Origin: Phenylobacterium sp. CCH9-H3
Lineage (GTDB): Bacteria; Pseudomonadota; Alphaproteobacteria; Caulobacterales; Caulobacteraceae
Length of the DNA stretch: 12,507 nt
Direction: 5' to 3'
Assembly: GCF_001557235.1 (NCBI RefSeq)
Contig: NZ_LSJI01000124.1
Location: 1 to 12,507, forward strand
The stretch's first letter is position 1. Every line of letters begins with the position of its first letter. Below, one piece after another: positions 1-6,685 of this stretch. The notes beneath the pieces are model-generated. The model was not told the origin of the DNA and ran no database searches. It worked only from the letters and a program-made list of their open reading frames with translations. Position numbers and translations under genes: made by a program.

Positions 1-20
1 GTTGGTGAGACTTAGCCGCC

Positions 21-290
21 GTGAGCGATCCCGTCGAAACCGCCATTCTCGATCTCCTGGCCAAGGTCCCGCCCGGCAAGTCCGTTTCGCCGGAGGACGT
101 GGCGCGGTCCATCGATCCCGAGGGCTGGCGGCGCGCGCTAGGTCACGTCCGCGCCGTGGCGAGGGGGCTCGCCCGCCAGGGAAAGCTGGTGATCCTGCGC
201 CACAACAAGCCGGCCGATCCGGACGACTTCAAGGGCGTCTACCGCCTGAGGTTGCCCGATGCGCCCAGCCAGGAGAAGAATGCCCCATGA
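21..290 (+). CDS. DUF3253 family small protein
   Basis: An 89-residue protein starting at a GTG, with a weak GGTGAGA purine run about 10 bases upstream. The sequence fits the DUF3253 family (PF11625): an N-terminal helix (ETAILDLLAKVPPGK, residues 6-20), a segment reading SPEDVARSIDPEGWR (23-37), a long basic helix (40-53), then a strand-rich end with a K-x-G-x-x-R-L-R pattern near residues 71-78. The layout resembles a small winged-helix fold, but that is my reading and no biochemical function is established. The stop overlaps the next gene's ATG in an ATGA (287-290), so the two are probably translationally coupled. Length is normal for the family. The family call is fairly secure; the role is unknown. 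Confidence 0.8.
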   Translation: MSDPVETAILDLLAKVPPGKSVSPEDVARSIDPEGWRRALGHVRAVARGLARQGKLVILRHNKPADPDDFKGVYRLRLPDAPSQEKNAP

Positions 291-928
291 TCGTCTACGG
301 AAGCTCTCTGTCGCCGTATGTTCGCAAGACCCTGGCCTTCGCGGCCGAGAAGGGGATCGAAGTGGACCTGCAAGCCGCGGGCATGGGCGGCGGCCCGCCG
401 GAGTTCAAACAGGCGAGCCCATTCGGCAAGATGCCCGGCTTCAAGGATGGCGACTTCCTGATCTCGGACTCCTCGGCGATCGTCACCTACCTCGAGGCGA
501 TCAAGCCTGAGCCCAACCTGATCCCGACCGCCCCGAAGGCGCGCGCCCGCACCATCTGGTGGGAGGAGTTCGCCGACACCATCGCGGTCGCCTGCATGGG
601 CAAGATGTTCTTCAACCGCTTCGTGGCGCCGCGCTTCATGGGGCGGGAAGGCGATCTGGCCGCCGCCGACGCGGCCGAGGCGAACGAGCTGCCGGCTATC
701 CTTGCGTACCTGGAGAGCCAGATTCCCGCCTCGGGCTTCCTGGTGGAGGATCGCCTCACCCTGGCCGACATCGCCGTCGCCAGCCCGTTCCAGAACCTGG
801 CCATCATCAACTGCTCCGTCGACGCAGCGCTCTATCCAAAGACCGTGGCCTATGTCGCCGCGATCCTGGCCCGGCCGTCCTACGCCGTCTGGGTCAAGCA
901 GGAACTGGCGATGCTGCAGCCCGCCTGA
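287..928 (+). CDS. Glutathione S-transferase family protein
   Basis: A 213-residue cytosolic protein with the two-domain GST layout. The N-terminal thioredoxin-like half carries SSLSPYVRK (residues 6-14, where the catalytic Ser/Cys/Tyr of GSTs sits), the cis-proline loop GKMPGF (47-52, Pro50) and the glutathione gamma-glutamyl binding pair DSS (61-63) leading into a helix. The C-terminal half is all-helical and includes the N-capping box motif LTLADIAVASPF (around 157-168). Such enzymes conjugate or reduce electrophilic substrates with glutathione; the substrate here cannot be read from sequence. The frame is open back to base 2, but the ATG at 287 matches the family N-terminus, has AGGAG 11 bases upstream and overlaps the DUF3253 stop. 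A perfect palindrome follows the stop directly. Confidence 0.92.
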   Translation: MIVYGSSLSPYVRKTLAFAAEKGIEVDLQAAGMGGGPPEFKQASPFGKMPGFKDGDFLISDSSAIVTYLEAIKPEPNLIPTAPKARARTIWWEEFADTIAVACMGKMFFNRFVAPRFMGREGDLAAADAAEANELPAILAYLESQIPASGFLVEDRLTLADIAVASPFQNLAIINCSVDAALYPKTVAYVAAILARPSYAVWVKQELAMLQPA

Positions 929-946
929 CGACCGCGGCCGCGGTCG
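929..946. terminator. Perfect 18-bp palindrome after the GST gene
   Basis: CGACCGCGGCCGCGGTCG is a perfect palindrome beginning at the base after the GST stop codon. As RNA it would fold as a 7-bp stem with a GGCC loop. No T-run follows on either side, so it is not a classic intrinsic terminator. GC-rich organisms often use U-poor hairpins for 3'-end formation, and a protein-binding site is the alternative. The remaining 947-1014 interval holds only a TATAGT box at 998-1003, with no convincing -35 element at proper spacing. Confidence 0.45.
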
Positions 947-1014
947 GACCGATCGCCGCAACACCGCGCTGTTTCCCCGGGCTTAATGGGCAGGGCATAT
1001 AGTCGTCCTTCGAC

Positions 1015-2043
1015 ATGAAGCGCCTGGCCCTCGTCTTCCTGCTGTTCGCCCTTTCGGCCTGCGCCCCGATGCTGGTTCAGCAGGCGGGCACGCCGCCGGC
1101 CGGCTTCCAGGGGCCTCGCATCGAGGCCGACGCCGTCGTGAGCTTCGACGGGGCGCGGCTGGGCCTCAGCACCTGGCAGGCGACGGGCGAGCCCTGGGCG
1201 GTGGTGGTGGCCGCCCATGGGATGAACGACTACGCCAACGCCTTCCACTTCGCCGCCGAAGCTTGGGCCAAGGACGGGGTCACCACCTATGCCTACGACC
1301 AGCGCGGCTTCGGGCGATCGCCCGGCCGGGGCATCTGGGCCGGCGAGGACCTGATGGTCGAGGACCTGCGCACGGTCGCGGCCCTGGCCCGCGCCCGGCA
1401 TCCCAACGCCATCGTCACCGTGGTGGGCGAGAGCATGGGCGGCTCGGTCGCCGCCGCGGCGTTCGCCAGCGACCGGCCGCCAGCCGCGGATCGGCTCGTG
1501 CTGCTCGCGCCGGGGGTCTGGGGCTTCAAGGCCCAGCCGCTGCCCAACAAGACGCTCCTCTGGCTCGCGGCCAATTTCACCGCCTCGAAAGTCTATACCC
1601 CGCCGCGCTGGGTCACGGACCGGATCTACCCGACCGACAATCGGGAGGAGCTGATCGCCATGGGCCGCGACAAGCTGATGATCTGGGGCGCCCGCTCCGA
1701 CACCCTCTACGGCCTTGTCCGCCTGATGGACCGCGCCGCGAAGGCGGTCGGCGACGACCATGTGCCCACGTTCTACCTCTACGGGGCCAACGACCAGATC
1801 ATCCCCAAGAATGCGGCGTTCAAGGCTGTGAAGGGGCTGCATCCGTCGGACCGCAGCGCCTACTACGCCGCCGGCCACCATCTCCTGACCCGGGACAAGC
1901 AGCGGGCGGTGGTGATCGCAGACGTGCTGAGCTTCGTCCGCGATCCCCAGGCGCCCCTGCCCTCGGCGGCCCCGCCGATCCCCGGCGCGGCGTCCAAGAC
2001 CGGCGACCCCGCCGATGCGTCACGTCGCGCCGCGGGGTTGTGA
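1015..2043 (+). CDS. Alpha/beta hydrolase lipoprotein (lysophospholipase-like)
   Basis: A 342-residue serine hydrolase of the Hydrolase_4/PldB-like (monoacylglycerol lipase or lysophospholipase) type. The N-terminus MKRLALVFLLFALSAC has a short basic n-region, a hydrophobic core and a lipobox (L-S-A-C, Cys16), so it is predicted to be lipidated. Ala17 at +2 suggests the outer membrane under the E. coli rule. Visible catalytic elements are the oxyanion His68-Gly69, the elbow GESMGG with nucleophile Ser140, the acid Asp260 in YGANDQIIP, and His288 or His289 near the end. The last 35 residues are Pro/Ala-rich and probably disordered. Likely reaction: hydrolysis of fatty-acyl esters; the substrate is unknown. 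There is no clear Shine-Dalgarno before ATG 1015. A weak stem (2043-2049 with 2057-2063) overlaps the stop and could aid termination. Confidence 0.88.
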   Translation: MKRLALVFLLFALSACAPMLVQQAGTPPAGFQGPRIEADAVVSFDGARLGLSTWQATGEPWAVVVAAHGMNDYANAFHFAAEAWAKDGVTTYAYDQRGFGRSPGRGIWAGEDLMVEDLRTVAALARARHPNAIVTVVGESMGGSVAAAAFASDRPPAADRLVLLAPGVWGFKAQPLPNKTLLWLAANFTASKVYTPPRWVTDRIYPTDNREELIAMGRDKLMIWGARSDTLYGLVRLMDRAAKAVGDDHVPTFYLYGANDQIIPKNAAFKAVKGLHPSDRSAYYAAGHHLLTRDKQRAVVIADVLSFVRDPQAPLPSAAPPIPGAASKTGDPADASRRAAGL

Positions 2044-2103
2044 TATGCCCCGCAGAGGCGTATCCCCCGCCAAATTCATCCCTCAGGACGCAGAGTTCCC
2101 GGC

Positions 2104-3180
2104 ATGACCTTGTTCGATTCTCCCGCCTTCGAGGGCCATGAAGGGATCCACGCCTTCTCGGACGAGAAGACCGGCCTGAGGGCGATCATCGCCGTTCACT
2201 CGACCGCCCGCGGCCCCGCCGCCGGCGGTTGCCGCATGTGGCCCTACGCCAGCGCGGCCGAGGCGCTGGACGACGCGCTTAAGCTGTCGCGCGCCATGTC
2301 CTACAAGAACGCCATGGCCGACCTGGACCTCGGCGGCGGTAAGTCGGTGATCATCGGCGACAGCCGCACCCAGAAGACGCCGGCCCTGTTCGAAGCCTTC
2401 GGCCGCGCGGTCGAGGACTGCGGCGGAAAGTACTGGACGGCCGAGGACGTCGGCGTCTCGGTGGCCGACCTGCAGAACGCCCGCAAGCACACCAGGTACG
2501 TCGCCGGCCTGGAAGGCCATCCGGCCGCCTCGGGCGACCCCAGCCCGGTGACCGCCGAGGGCGTGTTCCGCGGCGTGCGCCTCTGCGTCGAACGGGGCTT
2601 GAAGCGCGACCTGGACGGCGTCCGTGTGGCGATCCAGGGCGTGGGCAGCGTCGGCGGCTACCTGGCGCGCAAGCTGCACGCCGCGGGCGCGAAGCTCGTC
2701 CTCACCGACGTGAACGCCGAGGCGCTGCGCCGCGCGGCGGCCGAGACCGACGCGCAGATCGTGGCCCCCAGCGCCATCTTCGACGCCGAGGTCGATGTCT
2801 TCGCCCCGTGCGCCATGGGCGGGGCGATCAGCCTCGACACCCTGCCGCGCATCCGCGCAAAGATCATCGCCGGCGCCGCGAACAACCAGCTCGCCGACGC
2901 CGAGGCCGGCCGGGAGGTGTTCAAGCGCGGCATCCTCTACGCGCCCGACTACGTCATCAACGGCGGCGGCATCATCAACGTGGCCGGCGAGATCCGGGCG
3001 CTCGAACGGGGCGAGGCCTTCGATCCGGCCTGGGTCGACGCCAAGCTGGACCGCCTCGCCCTGACGCTCGAGGAAGTGCTGGAGCAGGCGCGGACCGAGC
3101 GCCGCCCGACCCACGAGGTCGCCAACCAGATCGCCCGCGCCCGCATCGTGGGGGCGGCCGACAAGCGCGCGGCGGCTTAG
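2104..3180 (+). CDS. Leu/Phe/Val-type NAD-dependent amino acid dehydrogenase
   Basis: A 358-residue member of the Glu/Leu/Phe/Val dehydrogenase superfamily, of leucine-dehydrogenase length. It carries the substrate-loop motif GGCRMWPY (41-48), Lys68 in SYKNA and catalytic Lys80 in DLGGGKSV, which match the known Lys68/Lys80 pair of Bacillus leucine dehydrogenase by number. The Rossmann domain has GVGSVG (179-184) with Asp202 after the second strand, as expected for NAD rather than NADP. Later family motifs are CAMGGAI (236-242), AGAANNQL (256-263) and NGGGIINVAGEI (286-297). The enzyme should oxidatively deaminate branched-chain (or aromatic) amino acids to 2-oxo acids, releasing ammonia and NADH, in the cytosol. 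Which substrate is preferred cannot be decided from sequence. It stands alone and converges with the drug exporter, sharing a 4-base stop overlap. Confidence 0.93.
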   Translation: MTLFDSPAFEGHEGIHAFSDEKTGLRAIIAVHSTARGPAAGGCRMWPYASAAEALDDALKLSRAMSYKNAMADLDLGGGKSVIIGDSRTQKTPALFEAFGRAVEDCGGKYWTAEDVGVSVADLQNARKHTRYVAGLEGHPAASGDPSPVTAEGVFRGVRLCVERGLKRDLDGVRVAIQGVGSVGGYLARKLHAAGAKLVLTDVNAEALRRAAAETDAQIVAPSAIFDAEVDVFAPCAMGGAISLDTLPRIRAKIIAGAANNQLADAEAGREVFKRGILYAPDYVINGGGIINVAGEIRALERGEAFDPAWVDAKLDRLALTLEEVLEQARTERRPTHEVANQIARARIVGAADKRAAA

Positions 3181-4670
3181 GTCCCTCCGCGGCGCGCGTC
3201 CCGCAGCAGGATCAGCGCCGCGACCGCTCCGCCCGCCGAGACCGCCGCGCACACCACGGTCACGGCCTGCATCGCGCGGACGAAGGCCTCCCGACTGTCG
3301 GCCAGCAGGGCCGCGCCCGCCTGGCCGCCGATCCGTTCCGCCTCCGCCACGGCCAGGCCGAGCGAGGCGTGGTCGGAAGCCGGGGCCAAGGCCTGGTAGA
3401 TCGCCACGCCCAGGCTGCCCAGGAGGGCGATGCCCATGACGCCGCCGAACTCGGAGCCCGTCTCGGAGATGGCGCCCGCGCCGCCGGCCCGCTCGGGCGG
3501 GGCGGCGTTGAGGATCAGGTCGGACGTCAGCACGAACGTCGGGCCGAGTCCGATCGACATCACCACGCAACCGGCCACGATCATCGGCAAGCCGCCCCAG
3601 GGCGCGAGGCTCAGCAGCACGAACCCGGCCGCCATGAGGGCGAACCCGCCCGCCACCACGCGCGACGGCCGGCCGCGGCTGACGAACCAGGGCGAGGCCA
3701 TGGAGCCCACTGTGGTCGCGGCGGCGGAGGGGAGTTGCCACAGGCCCGCCTCCAGCGGCGAGAGGCCCAACACCAGCTGCAGGTATTGGGCGATGAACAG
3801 GAAGGTCCCGAAGATCACCAGGCAGCCCAGCATGTTCATGGTCAGGGCGGTCGAGAACGTTTTCGAGCGGAACAGCGCCAGGTCGATCAGCGGGTCGGTC
3901 AGCCGCTGCTGGCGACGCACGAACCCCAGCGCCAGTAGGGCGCCCAACAGGACGGCGCCGCCCGCCAGGGCCGACGGGCCGTGCTCGGCCAGGTGTTTGA
4001 GGCCATAGACCATGGCCAGCACCGCGGTCAGCGACAGGCCGGCGCTCAAGAGGTCGGGCCGGCCGGCGTTGGGGTCCTTGTACTCCGGCAGCAGGATGGG
4101 TGCGGCGATCAGCACCAGCACCATGACCGGCACGGCCAGCAGGAACACCGATCCCCACGGGAACCACTGCAGCAGGACCCCGCCCAGGACCGGCCCGATC
4201 AGCCCCCCGGCCGCATAGCCCGTGCCCCAGGCGCCGATAGCCACCGTGCGCTGGCCCTCGTCCTGGAACATGTGGCGGATCAGCGAGAGGGTGGAGGGTG
4301 CGATCGTGGCGCCGGCCACGCCCAAGAGGGCGCGCGCCGCGATCAGGGCCTCGGCGGTGGGGGCCAGGGCGGCGATCACCGAGGCGGCGCCGAAGGCCGC
4401 GGCGCCGAACATCAGGATGCGGCGCCGCCCGATCCGGTCGCCCAGCGTGCCCATGGTGATCAGCCAGCCGGCGACCATGAAGCCGTAGATGTCGACGATC
4501 CACAGCAACTGGGTGGCGCTGGGCGCGAGATCGGCCGACAGCGACGGGATCGCCAGGTTCAGGACCGTAAGGTCCATGGAGTAGAGCAGGCAGGGCAGGA
4601 CGATCAGCGCCAAGCCGATCCATTCCCGGCGGGTCGCCTTGGGCGGCGGCGTGTGGGCAATGGCGGTCAT
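3177..4670 (-). CDS. DHA2 (14-TM) MFS drug exporter, QacA/SmvA-like
   Basis: A 497-residue, very hydrophobic major facilitator protein of the drug:H+ antiporter-2 type. It has the D1 motif MDLTVLNLAIP (32-42) with membrane-embedded Asp33 equivalent to the QacA-class acidic residue, motif A GTLGDRIGRRR (74-84), and motif C GYAAGGLIGPVLGG (151-164), which marks antiporters. The length and spread of hydrophobic segments fit 14 helices in the inner membrane, where it should export cationic or lipophilic compounds using the proton gradient. GAGGAG sits 5 bases before the ATG, a strong ribosome site. No TetR- or MarR-type regulator is adjacent. It lies 49 bases after the small membrane protein gene and may be the last member of that gene train, though a hairpin lies between them. 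Its TAA overlaps the TAG of the convergent dehydrogenase. Confidence 0.92.
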   Translation of the reverse strand: MTAIAHTPPPKATRREWIGLALIVLPCLLYSMDLTVLNLAIPSLSADLAPSATQLLWIVDIYGFMVAGWLITMGTLGDRIGRRRILMFGAAAFGAASVIAALAPTAEALIAARALLGVAGATIAPSTLSLIRHMFQDEGQRTVAIGAWGTGYAAGGLIGPVLGGVLLQWFPWGSVFLLAVPVMVLVLIAAPILLPEYKDPNAGRPDLLSAGLSLTAVLAMVYGLKHLAEHGPSALAGGAVLLGALLALGFVRRQQRLTDPLIDLALFRSKTFSTALTMNMLGCLVIFGTFLFIAQYLQLVLGLSPLEAGLWQLPSAAATTVGSMASPWFVSRGRPSRVVAGGFALMAAGFVLLSLAPWGGLPMIVAGCVVMSIGLGPTFVLTSDLILNAAPPERAGGAGAISETGSEFGGVMGIALLGSLGVAIYQALAPASDHASLGLAVAEAERIGGQAGAALLADSREAFVRAMQAVTVVCAAVSAGGAVAALILLRDARRGGT

Positions 4671-4680
4671 GCGTACTCCT

Positions 4681-4696
4681 CGTCCTGGCGAGGACG
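4681..4696 (-). promoter_or_regulatory. Hairpin abutting the exporter ribosome binding site
   Basis: CGTCCT and AGGACG form a 6-bp stem with a 4-base loop in the 49-base gap between the small membrane protein gene and the exporter. The stem ends exactly where the exporter's GAGGAG ribosome site begins, sharing one base. It could be a weak terminator for the upstream genes or tune exporter translation. The sequence cannot tell which. Confidence 0.3.
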
Positions 4697-4719
4697 TGCG
4701 ACGGCCGGACGATCCGACA

Positions 4720-4977
4720 TCAGCCGGACGGCGGACGATTTGCCTGCCAGCTCTTCCATCCGTTGACCAGCAGCACCACGCCGGCCGCAGTTGGCAGGCC
4801 GCCGACCATCAGGGCTGTAATCAGGATGAAGGTGCTGAGCCCGGCGTCTTCGCCGCGGATCAGGGCGACCAGGCCGCCGCCGCCGAACACCAGCGTGCAG
4901 GATCCACACAGTAGCACCATGAGCCCGCCGATGGCGACCAGGGCGCCCGCGACGAAACGGGTCAGCCGATCGCTCAC
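4720..4977 (-). CDS. Small two-helix membrane protein (second of a tandem pair)
   Basis: An 85-residue protein, unrecognised as a named family. It starts at a GTG whose last two bases belong to the upstream gene's TGA (GTGA overlap, 4974-4977), with GGAGA 9 bases upstream. The open frame continues further upstream but only as out-of-frame shadow of the preceding gene. Two hydrophobic segments are visible (about residues 8-40 and 49-71), separated by a charged turn R-G-E-D. It aligns along its whole length with the preceding gene product: RFVAGALVAIG against RAFVGAALIAVG, LCGSC (23-27) against LCGGC, and GGLPTAAG (59-66) against GGVPAAIG. The two genes therefore look like tandem duplicates. 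Inner-membrane location is likely; function is unknown. Because it is co-translated with a radical SAM enzyme and an Lgt paralogue, a role in the same membrane process is plausible. Confidence 0.75.
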   Translation of the reverse strand: MSDRLTRFVAGALVAIGGLMVLLCGSCTLVFGGGGLVALIRGEDAGLSTFILITALMVGGLPTAAGVVLLVNGWKSWQANRPPSG

Positions 4978-5252
4978 GAGAACGTCTCTCCCGGCGGGGG
5001 CCGGCGACGCAACTCCCGGCCGACGACGAACAGCCCGAAGCCTATGGCCGCCGGTACGCCGCCCAGGAACAGGGGCATCAGCATCATGCCGGCATCGTTC
5101 GGGTGGGCTATCGCGTCGACGAAGAAGACCGCGAAGAAGATGGCGCCGCAGCCGCCGCACAGCGCCATGATCAGGACGCCGACCGCGATCAGCGCCGCGC
5201 CCACGAACGCGCGCACGGGTCCCGGCGTGCCGGGCGGTTGGACTTCGCTCAT
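4974..5252 (-). CDS. Small two-helix membrane protein (first of a tandem pair)
   Basis: A 92-residue protein of no named family. Its ATG overlaps the radical SAM gene's TGA (ATGA, 5249-5252). The N-terminal 14 residues are polar and Pro/Gly-rich (VQPPGTPGP). Hydrophobic segments span about 15-48 and 57-78, and the end is basic and proline-rich (RRRPPPGE). Residues 31-35 read LCGGC, a C-x2-C pair inside or at the edge of the first helix, and 64-67 read GGVP. Both features recur in the next gene, its apparent paralogue. The paired cysteines could form a disulfide or bind metal, but that is speculation. It is probably an inner-membrane partner of the upstream radical SAM or Lgt-like protein. An open frame extends far upstream in the same reading frame, but it only reads the radical SAM gene out of frame. 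Confidence 0.78.
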   Translation of the reverse strand: MSEVQPPGTPGPVRAFVGAALIAVGVLIMALCGGCGAIFFAVFFVDAIAHPNDAGMMLMPLFLGGVPAAIGFGLFVVGRELRRRPPPGETFS

Positions 5253-6685
5253 CGCGCCTGCCCTTTCTTCAGTGCGTCGGCGCCCGCAGCGCCGGGCCGG
5301 TAGAAGGTGTTGAAGGTGTCGAAGGGGATGATGGTCCCGTCCGGCTGCACGAAGTGGACGCAACTGCGCTTGACCGTGCCGAGGTCGAAGTTGAAGCGGT
5401 CCAGGAACTGGCTGACCACGACGCGGAAGGTGTTCTCGTAGGCCACCTCCTGCGGCACGGCCGCCTCGGGCAGGCAACACAGCAGGCTGGCCAGTTTCTC
5501 CGAGGTATTGCCCTGGGCTGTGGACAGCGACAGCAGCTCGAACACCTGCCGGCGCAGTTCCGGATAGCTCTCGAAGGTCACGGTGTTGGGCGCGGCGGCC
5601 ACGAACAGGTCGCGGGGCAGCATGGCGGTGACCGGCCGGACCTCGCGCCCGTTGCGCAGGCCATAGCCGATGCAGATCTGGTCCGGGTTGCAGGGCAGGG
5701 GGATGAGGTCGTCCAGGCCGAAGACGCCGGCCTCGGCGATCCGCCGGCGCACCTCGGTCAGGACGATCCGGTGCCGCCTGGCGTCGAAGCCGTCGTTGCG
5801 GCCGGCGTCCTGGATCGGCTGGAAGGTCACGCCCCGCACGCAGCGCCAGTTCAGGGCGAACCGGACGATGTCGGCGATCTCGTCGTCGTTGACGCCCTTC
5901 TTCAGGGTCACCACCAGCGTGGTGGAGATGTTGTTCCGCTCCAGCGCCTCCAGGGCCTCGGTCCGTACGCGGGTCAGGTCGGCGCCGCGGAGCTCCAGCA
6001 GGGCGTCGCGCTTCAGGCTGTCGAACTGCAGATAGACCTCGAAGCCCGGCATGTAGCCCGCCAGCCGCTCCGCAAAGCCGGCCTCCCGGGCGATGCGCAG
6101 GCCGTTGGTGTTGATCATCAGGTGCCGGATCGGCCGGGCCTTGGCCGCGTCGAGGATGTCCCAGAACTGCGGATGGATCGTCGGCTCGCCGCCGGAGAGC
6201 TGGACCAGGTCGGGCTCCCCCTCGGCGGCGACGATGACGTCCAGCATCCGCGCGATCTCGGCCAGCGGCCGGTGCGCCTCGCGCTTGACGGAGCTGTCGG
6301 CGAAGCAGACCGGGCAGGAGAGGTTGCAGGCCTCGTTCACCTCGACGATCGCCAGGCAGGAATGCTGCTCGTGGTCCGGGCAGAGGCCGCAGTCGTAGGG
6401 ACAGCCGTGGTCCGTGCGCGTGGCGACGGACAGCGGCCGGTCGCCCGGCTTCAGCCAGTCGCGCTGGGACTTCCAGTAGTCGAGGTCGTCGGCGATCAGG
6501 GTCTTCTGCACCCCGTGCTCGCGGCACCGCTTGAGGTAGAAGACAGCGCCGTCCTCGCCGATCACCTTGGCCGGGACCAGCGCCAGGCAGGTTTCACACA
6601 GGCTCGTGGTCTGTCCCAGGAACAGGTAGGGCGCCGCCTTGCGCGCGCTCCCGGGCAAGGCTTGCGCGGTAGTAGACCCATCCAT
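5249..6685 (-). CDS. Radical SAM protein, tetraether-synthase/MJ0619-like (COG1964 type)
   Basis: A 478-residue iron-sulfur enzyme. The radical SAM motif is CNLSCPVC (Cys120, 124, 127), followed by SGGEPTIHP (164-172) for SAM binding. Before it lie C30-x2-C33 with C54 (a rubredoxin- or zinc-ribbon-like site) and GCPYDCGLC (C95, C99, C102) with C110, so extra clusters or a metal site are likely. The C-terminus has Cys332 and SCVHF (441-445), then IPFDTFNTFYR (453-463). This architecture matches the COG1964 family that includes archaeal Tes, which joins lipid chains through C-C bonds, and M. jannaschii MJ0619, reported as a pterin methyltransferase. The substrate here is unknown. I chose ATG 6685 (GGGGGA 10 bases upstream) over GTG 6703, which lacks a ribosome site. 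The start lies inside the Lgt-like gene, and the stop overlaps the next gene. Confidence 0.88.
   Translation of the reverse strand: MDGSTTAQALPGSARKAAPYLFLGQTTSLCETCLALVPAKVIGEDGAVFYLKRCREHGVQKTLIADDLDYWKSQRDWLKPGDRPLSVATRTDHGCPYDCGLCPDHEQHSCLAIVEVNEACNLSCPVCFADSSVKREAHRPLAEIARMLDVIVAAEGEPDLVQLSGGEPTIHPQFWDILDAAKARPIRHLMINTNGLRIAREAGFAERLAGYMPGFEVYLQFDSLKRDALLELRGADLTRVRTEALEALERNNISTTLVVTLKKGVNDDEIADIVRFALNWRCVRGVTFQPIQDAGRNDGFDARRHRIVLTEVRRRIAEAGVFGLDDLIPLPCNPDQICIGYGLRNGREVRPVTAMLPRDLFVAAAPNTVTFESYPELRRQVFELLSLSTAQGNTSEKLASLLCCLPEAAVPQEVAYENTFRVVVSQFLDRFNFDLGTVKRSCVHFVQPDGTIIPFDTFNTFYRPGAAGADALKKGQAR

Noticed and set aside
1..15. Possible last codons of an upstream + strand gene ending in TAG at 13-15
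   Set aside because: Only four codons would be visible, too few to support a gene.
2083..4623. 846-codon open frame on the - strand
   Set aside because: It runs opposite the dehydrogenase and out of frame through the exporter. Its translation is low-complexity Arg/Gly/Ala/Pro, as expected from a high-GC shadow frame, while both underlying genes have clear family motifs.
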